A stretch of DNA of 64,000 nt from Geodermatophilus aquaeductus (GTDB lineage Bacteria; Actinomycetota; Actinomycetes; Mycobacteriales; Geodermatophilaceae). The first letter of the stretch is position 1, and every line of letters begins with the position of its first letter. Below, piece after piece: positions 1 through 7,756 of the stretch. The stretch is from positions 682,001 to 746,000 of the forward strand of contig NZ_FXTJ01000002.1 in NCBI RefSeq assembly GCF_900182545.1, read 5' to 3'. Both the position numbers and the translations under genes were made by a program. The notes beneath the pieces were generated by a model. The model made no database searches, was not told the origin of the DNA, and saw only the letters and a list, made by a program, of their open reading frames with translations.

Positions 1-1
1 G

Positions 2-127
2 CCCGCGGTCGCGGTCGCCGCCCTCGCGGGGACGGCCCGCTTCCGCCGGCTGGCGTTCCCGGCGGTGATGCTGCTGACCGTCCTCGACGTGGTGCTGCTG
101 CTGGCCGGCGGGGCCGCGCTCACCTGA
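2..127 (+). CDS. C-terminal end of a membrane protein (partial)
   Basis: The frame is open from the window edge to a TGA at 125-127 and encodes about 41 residues. A short basic stretch (ARFRR) is followed by a hydrophobic segment rich in Val and Leu, so this is the last membrane helix of a protein that begins outside the window. The family cannot be named from the tail. It converges on the anti-sigma gene with an 18-bp gap. Confidence 0.55.
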   Translation, partial: PAVAVAALAGTARFRRLAFPAVMLLTVLDVVLLLAGGAALT

Positions 128-145
128 GCGCGGCCCCGCCAGGGG

Positions 146-1264
146 TCACTTCCGGCCGTTGCCGTGGCCGTTGCCGCCGCCGTTGCCCTGGCCGCCACCG
201 TTGCCGTTGCCGCCACCGTTGCCGTGGCCGTTGCCGCCACCGGTCGTGGTGGTCGCGGTGGGCGCCTCGGGAGCCGGCGCGGGGGCCACCTCGGGAGCCG
301 GCGCCGGGGCGGGCGCGGGGGCCGGGGCAGGCGCGGGGACCGCCTCGGGAGCCTGCTCGCGGGCCGCCTGACGCGCGGCGTTGCGCTCGTGGGCCTCCCG
401 GCTGACCGTCGCACCGTTCGACCAGCCGTTGCGGGCGCCGGCGCTCACCCACTCGCCGAAGGACTGCCCCTCCGCCGGGCCGGTCTCCCACTGCTCCCGG
501 GTGAGCTCCGGCTCCGTGGTGACCGGCTCCTCGGTGTCCTCGGTCGTGCCGTCGTCGGTGGTGCCGTCGTCGGTCGTGCCGCCGTCCGTGGTGCCGCCGT
601 CGGTGGTGCCGTCGTCGGTGGTCCCGCCGTCCGTGGTCCCGCCGTCCGTGGTCCCGCCGTCCGTGGTCCCGCCGTCGGTGGTGTCGTCCGTGCCGCCGTC
701 GGTCGTGCACTCGGTCTCGCCGTCGGTCGTCCCGTCGGTGGCCCCGTCGGTCCCGTCGGTCGTGCCCTCGGTCCCGTCGGTCGTGTCGGTGGCGTCGGTC
801 CCACCGTCGGTGGTGCAGTCCGTCGCGCCGTCACCGGCGACGCTGCCGTCGGTGCTGTCGCCGGCCTCGGCGATGGACGCGGTGACGTCCTCCGCGGGCA
901 GGACGACCGCGGCGGTGCCCGCGGTGAGGGTGAGGGCGACGGCGCTGCCGGCGACGGCGGCCTTGGCGACCGCGGACAGGGCGACGAACTTGGCGGCGAG
1001 CGAGGTGATGAACACGTGGGGTCTCTTCCGTGAGGCCCGGGCGGGGTGCCCGGCCGTCCGCGTGGACGGTTCCGACTGGTCGGTGAGCAGACCGGTCGCC
1101 AGCAGTTCGGCCAGGGCCGCGTTCGGGCGTCCCGGCGCGGAGGCGGAGGACCGGACCGCGTCGGTGAACGCGGCCAGGTACTGCGCGCCCCCGGGCACGG
1201 GACGGCCGGCGAGGCAGGCCTCGAGGGTCTCCTCGGCGGATCGGGCGTCGGCTGGCGTGGTCAT
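146..1264 (-). CDS. Probable membrane anti-sigma factor with repetitive outer domain
   Basis: 372 residues. The ATG overlaps the stop of the ECF sigma gene (ATGA at 1261-1264), so the two are translationally coupled. Residues 1-85 are soluble, with an LAAFTDAVR-like helix and an LAELLATGLL helix. A hydrophobic segment at about 85-125 looks like one membrane span. After it comes low complexity: Thr-Asp-Gly repeats (about 130-240), a short ordered stretch with an EQWETGPAEGQSFGEWV motif, an Ala-Pro run, and a Gly/Asn-rich tail. Topology suggests a cytoplasmic sigma-binding part and a long wall-spanning or surface part. The anti-sigma role is inferred from position and topology; no zinc HxxxCxxC motif is present. 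The outer part could sense or anchor to the cell wall. Confidence 0.7.
   Translation of the reverse strand: MTTPADARSAEETLEACLAGRPVPGGAQYLAAFTDAVRSSASAPGRPNAALAELLATGLLTDQSEPSTRTAGHPARASRKRPHVFITSLAAKFVALSAVAKAAVAGSAVALTLTAGTAAVVLPAEDVTASIAEAGDSTDGSVAGDGATDCTTDGGTDATDTTDGTEGTTDGTDGATDGTTDGETECTTDGGTDDTTDGGTTDGGTTDGGTTDGGTTDDGTTDGGTTDGGTTDDGTTDDGTTEDTEEPVTTEPELTREQWETGPAEGQSFGEWVSAGARNGWSNGATVSREAHERNAARQAAREQAPEAVPAPAPAPAPAPAPAPEVAPAPAPEAPTATTTTGGGNGHGNGGGNGNGGGQGNGGGNGHGNGRK
540..700. repeat. 15-bp tandem repeats encoding Thr-Asp-Gly units
   Basis: Degenerate 15-bp units each encode five residues of the G-T-T-D-G pattern. Three consecutive copies at 621-635, 636-650 and 651-665 are identical, and a fourth at 666-680 differs by one base. 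The length is a multiple of three, so changes in copy number would keep the frame. It is coding repeat DNA, not a CRISPR array: there are no unique spacers. Confidence 0.85.
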
Positions 1265-1881
1265 CTCGCCCCCGTCATCGCCGGGCGGGCCCGCAGGGGT
1301 GCGCGGCCCGTCGTCGTCTCACCCGTCGGGGTGGTCCCCGCGGGCTCCAGCTCCTCGCGCAGCCGGCGCAGCCCGCGCCGCTGCAGCGCCTTCACCGAGG
1401 CCACCGAGCGGCCCATCACGCCGGCCACCTGCTCCACGGTGAGGTCGGCCAGGACGCGGAGCAGCAGCACCGAGCGCTGGTCCTCCGGCAGTCCGGCGCA
1501 CAGCCGGTGCACGGCCTCGGCGCCCAGCCGGGTCAGGACGTCGTCCTCCACGTCGCCGCCGGCGACCTCGGGGAGCAGGTCCCCACCGCCGTCGGCCAGC
1601 AGGGGACGCCGGCTGCGCCGCCGCAGGTCGTCGACGAGCCGGCGGTGGGCGATGGTGAACACCCACGAGCGCAGTCCCGCCTCGTCCCCGCTGAAGCCGG
1701 GCAGCCCGCGGAAGACCGCGAGGAACGTCTCGCTCGCCAGGTCGTCGGGTTCCTGGGCGCCGTGCAGGCGCAGGTACCCGGTGACCACCGGGGACAGGTC
1801 CCGGTAGAGCACCTCGAAGGCCCACGCGGCGCCCGCGCGGGCCCCCGCGAGGACGTCGTCGAACGCTGGTCCCACCGCCAT
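1261..1881 (-). CDS. ECF-family RNA polymerase sigma factor
   Basis: 206 residues from the ATG at 1879-1881, chosen because GGGAGG lies 6 nt upstream; an upstream in-frame ATG at 1920 lacks such a site. Region 2 is visible from about residue 15 to 90 (FEVLYRDLSPVVTGYL, LASETFLAVFRGL, LRSWVFTIAHRRLVDDLRRR). Region 4 is in the last third (LPEDQRSVLLLRVLADLTVEQVA and the helix-turn-helix GRSVASVKALQRRGLRRLREEL). Such factors direct transcription in response to an envelope or stress signal. The downstream overlapping membrane gene is its likely partner. The ECF subgroup cannot be assigned by eye. Confidence 0.92.
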   Translation of the reverse strand: MAVGPAFDDVLAGARAGAAWAFEVLYRDLSPVVTGYLRLHGAQEPDDLASETFLAVFRGLPGFSGDEAGLRSWVFTIAHRRLVDDLRRRSRRPLLADGGGDLLPEVAGGDVEDDVLTRLGAEAVHRLCAGLPEDQRSVLLLRVLADLTVEQVAGVMGRSVASVKALQRRGLRRLREELEPAGTTPTGETTTGRAPLRARPAMTGAR

Positions 1882-1957
1882 CCACGACCTCCCGTGCCGT
1901 CCCCCGTGCGGGGATGGCATCGGCAGGTGCGGGGCCGGACTGGACCGGCGCCACCCG

Positions 1958-3523
1958 TCAGGGTGCCGACGTGCCCCGGGCGGCCTCCTGCTCGACGACG
2001 AGCGGCAGGTCGTCCAAGCGGTCCAGGCCCTGCAGCGGACGGCGCATCCGCTGGTTGCCGGCGAGCCGCTCGCGGTTGCGCTCGAGGAATGCCCAGTAGC
2101 CGGCGGTGTAGGGGCAGGCGTCGTCGCCCAGGCGCCGCCTCGGGTCGTAGCGGCACCCGCGGCAGTAGTCGCTCATCCGGTCGATGTAGGCGCCGCCGGC
2201 GGCGTAGGGCTTGGTGGCCAGCGCCCCGCCGTCGGCGTGCTGGCTCATCCCGACGACGTTGGCGACCATCACCCAGTCGTAGCCGTCGACGAACGTGCGG
2301 TGGAACCAGTCGGTCATCGCCAGCGGGTCGACGCCGCGCTGCAGCGCGTAGTTGCCGAGCACCATCAGCCGCGGGATGTGGTGCACCCACCCGTCGCGGC
2401 GCAGGTCGCCGAGGACGCCGGACAGGCACGCGGCGTCGACGGCGGACCCGTCGAGCTCGGCCATCCACCCCGGCACCGGCTCGGTGGCGCGGAGGTGGTT
2501 GGCGTGCCGGAAGTCCCGGCCGAGGTGCCAGTACATGTGCCAGATGTAGTCGCGCCAGCCCATGACCTGGCGGACGAACCCCTCGACGCTGTTGAGCGGC
2601 AGCGGCTGCCCGTCGGCGGCGGCCGTGCGGGCGGTGTCCTCGGCGGCGTGCACCACCTCCAGCGGGTCGAGCAGCCCGAGGTTCATCGCCGGTGACAGCA
2701 GCGAGTGCGCCAGCCAGCGCTCGCCGGCGAGCATCGCGTCCTCGTGCGGGCCGAACACGCCGAGCCGGCTGGTGAGGAAGTCGTGCAGCCGGGTGAGCGC
2801 CTCCTCGCGGGTGACCGGGAACAGCCGCGGGCCGTCGTCGCCGACGAAGGAGACCTCGCCGTCGGCCTCCCAGCGGTCGAGGTCGGCGCGCACCTGCTCG
2901 TCGATCTCGTCCTCGGCCGGCCACCACGGCTCCGGGGCGGGCGAGCGGCCGTCCCTCGGCGCCGGCTCGCGGTTCTCGGAGTCGAGGTTCCACCGGCCGC
3001 CCACCGGCTCGGCGCCGTCCATGAGGACGTCGAGGCGGCGGCGGGCGTCGCGGTAGAAGTCCTCCATCAGCAGCCGGCGCCGGCCGCGGCCCTCCGCCCA
3101 GCGCGCGAACTCGCCCTGGCTGCTGACGAACCCGCGGGCGGCGAGCACCTGCAGGCCGGGCCGGCGCAGCACGTAGTCGCGGCTGCTCCAGGTGGTGGGC
3201 GCACACACGCTCAGCGGCTCGTCGTAGCGGTCCAGCGCCTCGGCGTAGGTGGTGACCTGGTGCAGGTGTGCCTGCTCGCCGAGCTCCGCGGCGCGGTGGC
3301 GCAGCGCGGAGAGCACCAGGTGCGCCTTCTGCCGGTGGAACCGCCGCCGGGCGAACACGGCCTTGGACTCGACGAGGAGAACGGGCTGGTCGGGCGCGTC
3401 GAGGAAGTGCGGGCCCAGCTGGTCGGCGAAGGTCCAGCGGCGGGTGGCCGGGGACCGCTCGGGGAAGTCGGCCAGGGCGGGGTCGCGCTCCCCGGCGCCG
3501 CCGCCGGGTCCGGGGCGCACCAT
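1958..3523 (-). CDS. Iron-sulfur cryptochrome/(6-4) photolyase-related protein (FeS-BCP)
   Basis: 521 residues; the ATG at 3521-3523 is preceded by GGAGG with 8-nt spacing. The N-terminal third has the Rossmann-like DUF523/photolyase-related start (FADQLGPHF, VLLVESKAVF, HRQKAHLVLSALRH). The C-terminal two thirds are the helical FAD-binding domain (VEGFVRQVMGWRDYIWHMYW, HANHLRATEPVPGW, DGWVHHIPRLMVLGNYAL, MVANVVGMSQHADG). Four Cys fit a [4Fe-4S] cluster: one in DAACLSG, a CRGC pair, and one in DDACPYT. Spacings (88, 3 and 13 residues) match, from memory, Agrobacterium PhrB Cys350/438/441/454. Family members repair (6-4) photoproducts using FAD and a lumazine antenna. Confidence 0.9.
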   Translation of the reverse strand: MVRPGPGGGAGERDPALADFPERSPATRRWTFADQLGPHFLDAPDQPVLLVESKAVFARRRFHRQKAHLVLSALRHRAAELGEQAHLHQVTTYAEALDRYDEPLSVCAPTTWSSRDYVLRRPGLQVLAARGFVSSQGEFARWAEGRGRRRLLMEDFYRDARRRLDVLMDGAEPVGGRWNLDSENREPAPRDGRSPAPEPWWPAEDEIDEQVRADLDRWEADGEVSFVGDDGPRLFPVTREEALTRLHDFLTSRLGVFGPHEDAMLAGERWLAHSLLSPAMNLGLLDPLEVVHAAEDTARTAAADGQPLPLNSVEGFVRQVMGWRDYIWHMYWHLGRDFRHANHLRATEPVPGWMAELDGSAVDAACLSGVLGDLRRDGWVHHIPRLMVLGNYALQRGVDPLAMTDWFHRTFVDGYDWVMVANVVGMSQHADGGALATKPYAAGGAYIDRMSDYCRGCRYDPRRRLGDDACPYTAGYWAFLERNRERLAGNQRMRRPLQGLDRLDDLPLVVEQEAARGTSAP

Positions 3524-3628
3524 CGGCCTCACCTCCCGGCGGACATCGTGGGGGGACCGTTACGCTCGGCGCGACTCGGGCCATCGAACACACGGTGGCC
3601 GGCACGTGCTCGCTGGAGGTCGACCGCT

Positions 3629-4333
3629 GTGAACCGCGCGCTGCGCGCCGCCGTGATGGGTGCCCTCGTCCTCAGCCCGGTCGCGCTCGGCGCGTGCAGT
3701 GGCGGACAGGTGACCCAGACCGGCACCCAGGACCGCGACAAGGTCGGCCCCCAGGCGCAGGTGGAGGACATCCTGCTGCGCCAGGTGCTGCTCGCCTACC
3801 CCGAGGGCGGCCGGTACGAGGAGGGCGACGACGCCGAGCTGATCCTCACGATCATCAACGCCTCGAACGCCGACGACACCCTGACCGGGGTCGAGGGCGA
3901 GGGCTTCGACGGCGTGCTGGTCGCGGCGACCGGGCCCACCCCCTCGCCGTCGTCGCCGGCGGGCAACCAGCCCACCGCGACGCCGACGCCGGGCGGCACC
4001 GGGGCCACCCCCGGGTCCTCCCCCGCCGCGCCCGCCACGACGAGCGCCACCCCCTCGGCCAGCACCGAGGTGTCGCTGGACCTCCCCGCCGACACCGCGC
4101 TGTACATCGGTCGCGAGGACGGCGCCACGATCACGCTGCAGGACCTCGGCGAGGAGCTGACGGCCGGGCAGACGCTCACGATGACCTTCACCTTCGAGCA
4201 GGCCGGCGAGATCACCACGCAGGTGCTCGTGGCCGGCCCGGAGGAGGAGCTCGAGCGCCCCGAGCCGTTCGACTTCCACGAGGGCCTCGAGGAGGAGAAC
4301 CCGGAAAACGAGGAGGACACCGTCGCCGAGTGA
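3629..4333 (+). CDS. LpqE-like lipoprotein
   Basis: 234 residues from the GTG at 3629-3631, with GGAGG 9 nt upstream. The signal peptide ends in a lipobox (ALGAC, lipidated Cys at residue 23). The mature protein has a beta-rich domain (about 45-95 and 150-215: ELILTIINAS, TLTGVEGEGF, LYIGREDG, QTLTMTFTFEQAG) interrupted by a Pro/Thr/Ser/Gly-rich linker, with an acidic tail. Position directly before radA-disA matches lpqE (Rv3584) in Mycobacterium; the assignment rests on that synteny and architecture. DUF461/copper-chaperone-like proteins have a similar fold, but no Met/His copper ligands are obvious. A -10-like TACGCT lies at 3561-3566. Confidence 0.75.
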   Translation: MNRALRAAVMGALVLSPVALGACSGGQVTQTGTQDRDKVGPQAQVEDILLRQVLLAYPEGGRYEEGDDAELILTIINASNADDTLTGVEGEGFDGVLVAATGPTPSPSSPAGNQPTATPTPGGTGATPGSSPAAPATTSATPSASTEVSLDLPADTALYIGREDGATITLQDLGEELTAGQTLTMTFTFEQAGEITTQVLVAGPEEELERPEPFDFHEGLEEENPENEEDTVAE

Positions 4334-4370
4334 CGGCGTCGGCCTCCCCGGGAGTGTCGGTACCCGCACC

Positions 4371-4376
4371 TACCGT
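4371..4376 (+). promoter_or_regulatory. -10 element for leaderless radA transcript
   Basis: TACCGT is followed by six bases and then the GTG start of radA at 4383. That spacing puts the predicted transcription start on the start codon, the usual arrangement for leaderless actinobacterial mRNAs. No ribosome-binding site is seen. Prediction only. Confidence 0.45.
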
Positions 4377-4382
4377 GGCGGC

Positions 4383-5756
4383 GTGCCCCCCTCCGGAGTG
4401 AAGTCCGCCCGTCCCGCCCACCGCTGCACCGAGTGCGGCTACGCGTCGGCGAAGTGGATGGGCAAGTGCCCGGAGTGCCAGGCCTGGGGCACCCTGCAGG
4501 AGGTCAGCGCCCCGGCGCCGGCGCTGCGCGCGGTCGCCGCCGGGCCGGTGACCGCACCGGCCCGCCCGATCGCCCAGGTCGAGCTCGCCGGCGCCCGCGC
4601 GGTGCCCACCGGGATCCCCGAGTTCGACCGGGTCCTCGGCGGCGGCCTGGTCCCCGGCGCCGTCGTGCTGGTCGCCGGCGAGCCCGGGGTGGGCAAGTCC
4701 ACGCTGCTGCTCGAGGTCGCGCACCGGGTCGCGGAGGCCAACGGCCCCACGCTGGTGGTCTCCGGTGAGGAGTCGGCCGCCCAGGTGCGGCTGCGCGCCG
4801 AGCGGATCGACGCGTTGCACCCCCGCCTCTACCTCGCCGCCGAGACCGAGCTGTCGGCCGTCCTCGCGCACGTCGAGCAGGTCAACCCCTCGCTGCTGGT
4901 CCTCGACAGCGTGCAGACCGTCCGCTCCCCCGCCGTCGACGGCACCGACGGCGGCGCCAGCCAGGTCCGCGCGGTGGCCACGGCGCTGACCGCCGTCGCC
5001 AAGTCCCGCGGGATGACCACCATCCTGGTCGGGCACGTCACCAAGGACGGCGCCATCGCCGGCCCGCGGGCGCTGGAGCACCTGGTCGACGTCGTCGTGT
5101 CCTTCGACGGCGAGCGGCACTCCACGCTGCGCCTGGTGCGGGCCACCAAGAACCGCTTCGGCCCGGCCGACGAGATCGGCTGCTTCGAGATCGGCGACGG
5201 CGGCGTGGTCGGGGTCCCGGACCCCTCGCACCTGTTCGTCTCCCGCCGCACCGCCTCGGTGCCGGGCAGTTGCGTCACGGTGACCATGGAGGGCAGCCGG
5301 CCGCTGCTGGCCGAGGTGCAGGCCCTGGTGGCCACGAGCGCCGGCGGCGGCTCCCCGCGCCGGGCGGTCAGCGGGCTGGACTCGCAGCGGGTCGCGATGG
5401 TGAACGCCGTCGTCGAGCGGCGCGGCGGGATCCGCCTGGCCGACGCCGACGTCTTCGCCGCCTCGGTCGGCGGCGTGAAGATCGCCGAGCCCGCGGCCGA
5501 CCTGGCGCTGGCGCTGGCGATCGCCTCGGCGTCCAAGGACACCCCGCTGCCCGAGGGCATGATCGCGCTCGGCGAGGTCGGGCTGTCCGGCGAGATCCGC
5601 CGGGTCGGCGGCACCGGCCGGCGGCTGGCCGAGGCGGCCCGGCAGGGCTACCGGCTCGCGCTGGTGCCGCCGGACGCCGGCCAGGCACCGCAGGGCATCC
5701 GGCTCATGGAGGTCCCCGACCTGGGCGCCGCGCTCGCCGGGCTCTTCCCCGGGTGA
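4383..5756 (+). CDS. radA: DNA repair protein RadA (Sms)
   Basis: 457 residues, full length. An N-terminal zinc finger (CTECGYASAKWMGKCPEC), a RecA-like ATPase core with Walker A GEPGVGKST (about residues 100-108), the RadA-specific KNRFGPADEIG motif (about 257-267) and a C-terminal Lon-protease-like domain (about 300-450, GGVKIAEPAADLALALAIAS) are all visible. RadA is a DnaB-like branch-migration helicase that processes recombination intermediates. It is followed closely by disA, as in most actinobacteria. Confidence 0.97.
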   Translation: MPPSGVKSARPAHRCTECGYASAKWMGKCPECQAWGTLQEVSAPAPALRAVAAGPVTAPARPIAQVELAGARAVPTGIPEFDRVLGGGLVPGAVVLVAGEPGVGKSTLLLEVAHRVAEANGPTLVVSGEESAAQVRLRAERIDALHPRLYLAAETELSAVLAHVEQVNPSLLVLDSVQTVRSPAVDGTDGGASQVRAVATALTAVAKSRGMTTILVGHVTKDGAIAGPRALEHLVDVVVSFDGERHSTLRLVRATKNRFGPADEIGCFEIGDGGVVGVPDPSHLFVSRRTASVPGSCVTVTMEGSRPLLAEVQALVATSAGGGSPRRAVSGLDSQRVAMVNAVVERRGGIRLADADVFAASVGGVKIAEPAADLALALAIASASKDTPLPEGMIALGEVGLSGEIRRVGGTGRRLAEAARQGYRLALVPPDAGQAPQGIRLMEVPDLGAALAGLFPG

Positions 5757-5843
5757 GCGCGCTCCCGAGACCCCGCTCACGACCGGCCGGCCGGCGTGCC
5801 ACGTAGACTCAGCCGCCGTACCACGACGACGTCAGGAGCGCCC

Positions 5844-6932
5844 GTGCCCCCCGCTGTGGACTCCGAGGTCGCCCTGCGCGAGCTCCTCGGCCGCATCGCC
5901 CCGGGGACGGCGCTGCGCGACGGCCTGGAGCGCATCCTGGCCGGCCGCACCGGCGCGCTGATCGTGCTGGGCTACGACCGGGTCGTGGAGTCCATCTGCA
6001 CCGGCGGCTTCGCCCTCGACGTCGCCCTGTCGGCGACCCGGCTGCGCGAGCTGGCCAAGATGGACGGCGCGGTCATCCTGTCCTCCGACGGGCTGCGCAT
6101 CGTACGAGCCGGCGTGCACCTCATGCCCGACCCGACCGTGCCCACCGAGGAGTCGGGCACCCGGCACCGGACCGCCGAGCGGGTGGCTGTGCAGACCGGG
6201 TTCCCCGTCATCTCGGTCAGCCAGTCGATGCACATCATCAGCGTCTACGTGGCCGGCCGGCGCTACACCCTCGAGCACCCGACGACGATCCTCGCCCGCG
6301 CCAACCAGGCCCTGGCCGCGCTGGAGCGCTACAAGCTGCGCCTCGACGAGGTCGCCAGCACGCTGTCGGCGCTGGAGATCGAGGACCTCGTCACCGTCCG
6401 CGACGCGATGAGCGTCAGCCAGCGGCTGGAGATGGTGCGCCGCATCGCCGACGAGATCGAGGGCTTCGTCGTCGAGCTGGGCACCGACGGCCGGCTGCTG
6501 GCCCTGCAGCTCGACGAGATGCTCGCCGGCGTCGAGGAGGACCGCGCGCTGCTCGTGCGCGACTACCTGCCCGCCGCGGGCACCCGCCGGCCGCGCACCA
6601 TCGAGGACGTGCTCGCCGACCTGCGCACGCTGTCGGCCACCGAGCTGCTCGACCTGTCCGCCGTCGCCCGCTGCTACGGCCTGCCCACCTCGGCCGACGC
6701 GCTGGACTCCCCCGTCAGCCCGCGCGGCTACCGGCTGCTGGCCCGGGTGCCGCGCCTGCCGGCGGCGATCATCGACCGGCTGGTCGACCACTTCGGCGGC
6801 CTGCAGAAGCTGCTGGCGGCCACCATCGAGGACCTGCTGGCCGTCGAGGGCGTGGGCGAGGCCCGGGCGCGGGGCATCCGCGAGGGCCTGTCCCGGCTGG
6901 CCGAGACGTCGATCCTCGACCGTTACAGCTGA
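5844..6932 (+). CDS. disA: DNA integrity scanning protein DisA, diadenylate cyclase
   Basis: 362 residues from the GTG at 5844-5846 with AGGAG 5 nt upstream; an upstream GTG at 5796 has no such site. The N-terminal DAC domain shows the catalytic DGA (74-76 in KMDGAVIL) and RHR (107-109 in GTRHRT) motifs, so cyclic di-AMP synthesis from two ATP is expected. A helical linker follows, then a C-terminal helix-hairpin-helix DNA-binding domain ([19 protein letters not shown]). It scans DNA for branched structures and acts with the neighbour radA. A -10-like TAGACT at 5804-5809 would give a short leader. Confidence 0.97.
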   Translation: MPPAVDSEVALRELLGRIAPGTALRDGLERILAGRTGALIVLGYDRVVESICTGGFALDVALSATRLRELAKMDGAVILSSDGLRIVRAGVHLMPDPTVPTEESGTRHRTAERVAVQTGFPVISVSQSMHIISVYVAGRRYTLEHPTTILARANQALAALERYKLRLDEVASTLSALEIEDLVTVRDAMSVSQRLEMVRRIADEIEGFVVELGTDGRLLALQLDEMLAGVEEDRALLVRDYLPAAGTRRPRTIEDVLADLRTLSATELLDLSAVARCYGLPTSADALDSPVSPRGYRLLARVPRLPAAIIDRLVDHFGGLQKLLAATIEDLLAVEGVGEARARGIREGLSRLAETSILDRYS

Positions 6933-6980
6933 GCAAGGACCCCGTCCCTCGCGAGCTCGGGACGAGCCTCGGGACGGGGC
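6931..6980 (+). terminator. Palindromic element and likely terminator after disA
   Basis: CCCCGTCCC (6940-6948) pairs with GGGACGGGG (6971-6979); the loop contains GCGAGCTCG. The element opens with GAGCAAGGACCCC immediately at the disA stop. There is no T-tract, which is normal for actinobacterial hairpin terminators. The same opening is found at the end of dacB (34699-34711), so this also belongs to a small repeat family. It would serve the convergent gene at 6984 as well. Confidence 0.7.
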
Positions 6981-6983
6981 CGG

Positions 6984-7679
6984 TCAGGCGACCGTCAGGA
7001 CCGCGTCGGGGCTGGTCTTGGCGTCCAGGCGGGCACGCAGCACGTACTGACCGGGCGCCACGGGCACCCGCGGAGCGGCGCAGCCCGGCTCGCTGGTCAG
7101 GCCGCTCCACGTCAGCGGGAACACCACCTGCTCGCCGGGCGCCAGCGTGCGGGTGTCGGCGCTGCTCGCGGGCTGGCAGTCGTTGCTGCCCCACACCCGG
7201 GTGCCGGCCCCGTCGAGCAGCACCATCTCCTGCAGCTGCGCGTCGAGCACCCGCGTGCACGGCACCGCCGCGGTGTTGGTGACGACCAGCTCGAAGGTCG
7301 GCGAGGAGCCCGAGGCGACGGTGCCCGGCGTGCGGACCTCCAGCGCGACGACGTCGTCGGAGCACGGGGCGCCGGGCTCCTGCACCGGAGCGGCCGGCGG
7401 CACGGGCTCGGCCGGTGCCGGTGCCGGTTCCGGCGGCGGGGTGGGGGTCTGCACGCCCGCGAGCGAGGGGACCACCCGGTCCAGCGCGGGGGGCTCCGCC
7501 GCCGACGACGAGGACGCGGCCTCCGACGTCCCGGCGGCCGACGCGGTGCCCTCCGAGCCGGTCAGCAGCGCCACACCGAGCCAGCCGCCGCCCCCGAGGA
7601 CGGCCACGAGCAGGACGAGCACGAGCAGCCGCCGCCTCCAGTAGACGGCGGCCGGCAGGGGCCCGACCGGGTGCAGCAC
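6984..7679 (-). CDS. Membrane-anchored protein, Rv3587c-like
   Basis: 231 residues if read from the GTG at 7677-7679, next to the first hydrophobic segment; a GTG at 7745 would add 22 residues and the choice is uncertain. A short cytoplasmic start (PAAVYWRRRLL) leads into one membrane helix (LVLVLLVAVLGGGGWLGVALL). A Ser/Ala/Pro-rich linker follows, then a folded extracytoplasmic domain with four Cys (about residues 110-231; SPTFELVVTNTAAVPC, TLAPGEQVVFPLTWSG, APGQYVLRARLD), probably an immunoglobulin-like beta sandwich. Position between disA and mutY matches Rv3587c. Function unknown. Confidence 0.75.
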   Translation of the reverse strand: MLHPVGPLPAAVYWRRRLLVLVLLVAVLGGGGWLGVALLTGSEGTASAAGTSEAASSSSAAEPPALDRVVPSLAGVQTPTPPPEPAPAPAEPVPPAAPVQEPGAPCSDDVVALEVRTPGTVASGSSPTFELVVTNTAAVPCTRVLDAQLQEMVLLDGAGTRVWGSNDCQPASSADTRTLAPGEQVVFPLTWSGLTSEPGCAAPRVPVAPGQYVLRARLDAKTSPDAVLTVA

Positions 7680-7756
7680 GAAGGCGACCGTAGTCCGCGC
7701 CTCCGAGCCGTCCCGAGAGGGCACGCCGTCGGCAGGGCCGGGCACACTGGACCCCT

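Noticed and set aside
540..700. Possible CRISPR-like repeats
   Set aside because: Units are contiguous without spacers and stay in the frame of the anti-sigma gene; they are coding repeats.
1261..1920. Longer sigma factor starting at 1920
   Set aside because: The ATG at 1881 has a strong GGGAGG site and the extra 13 residues are not part of region 2.
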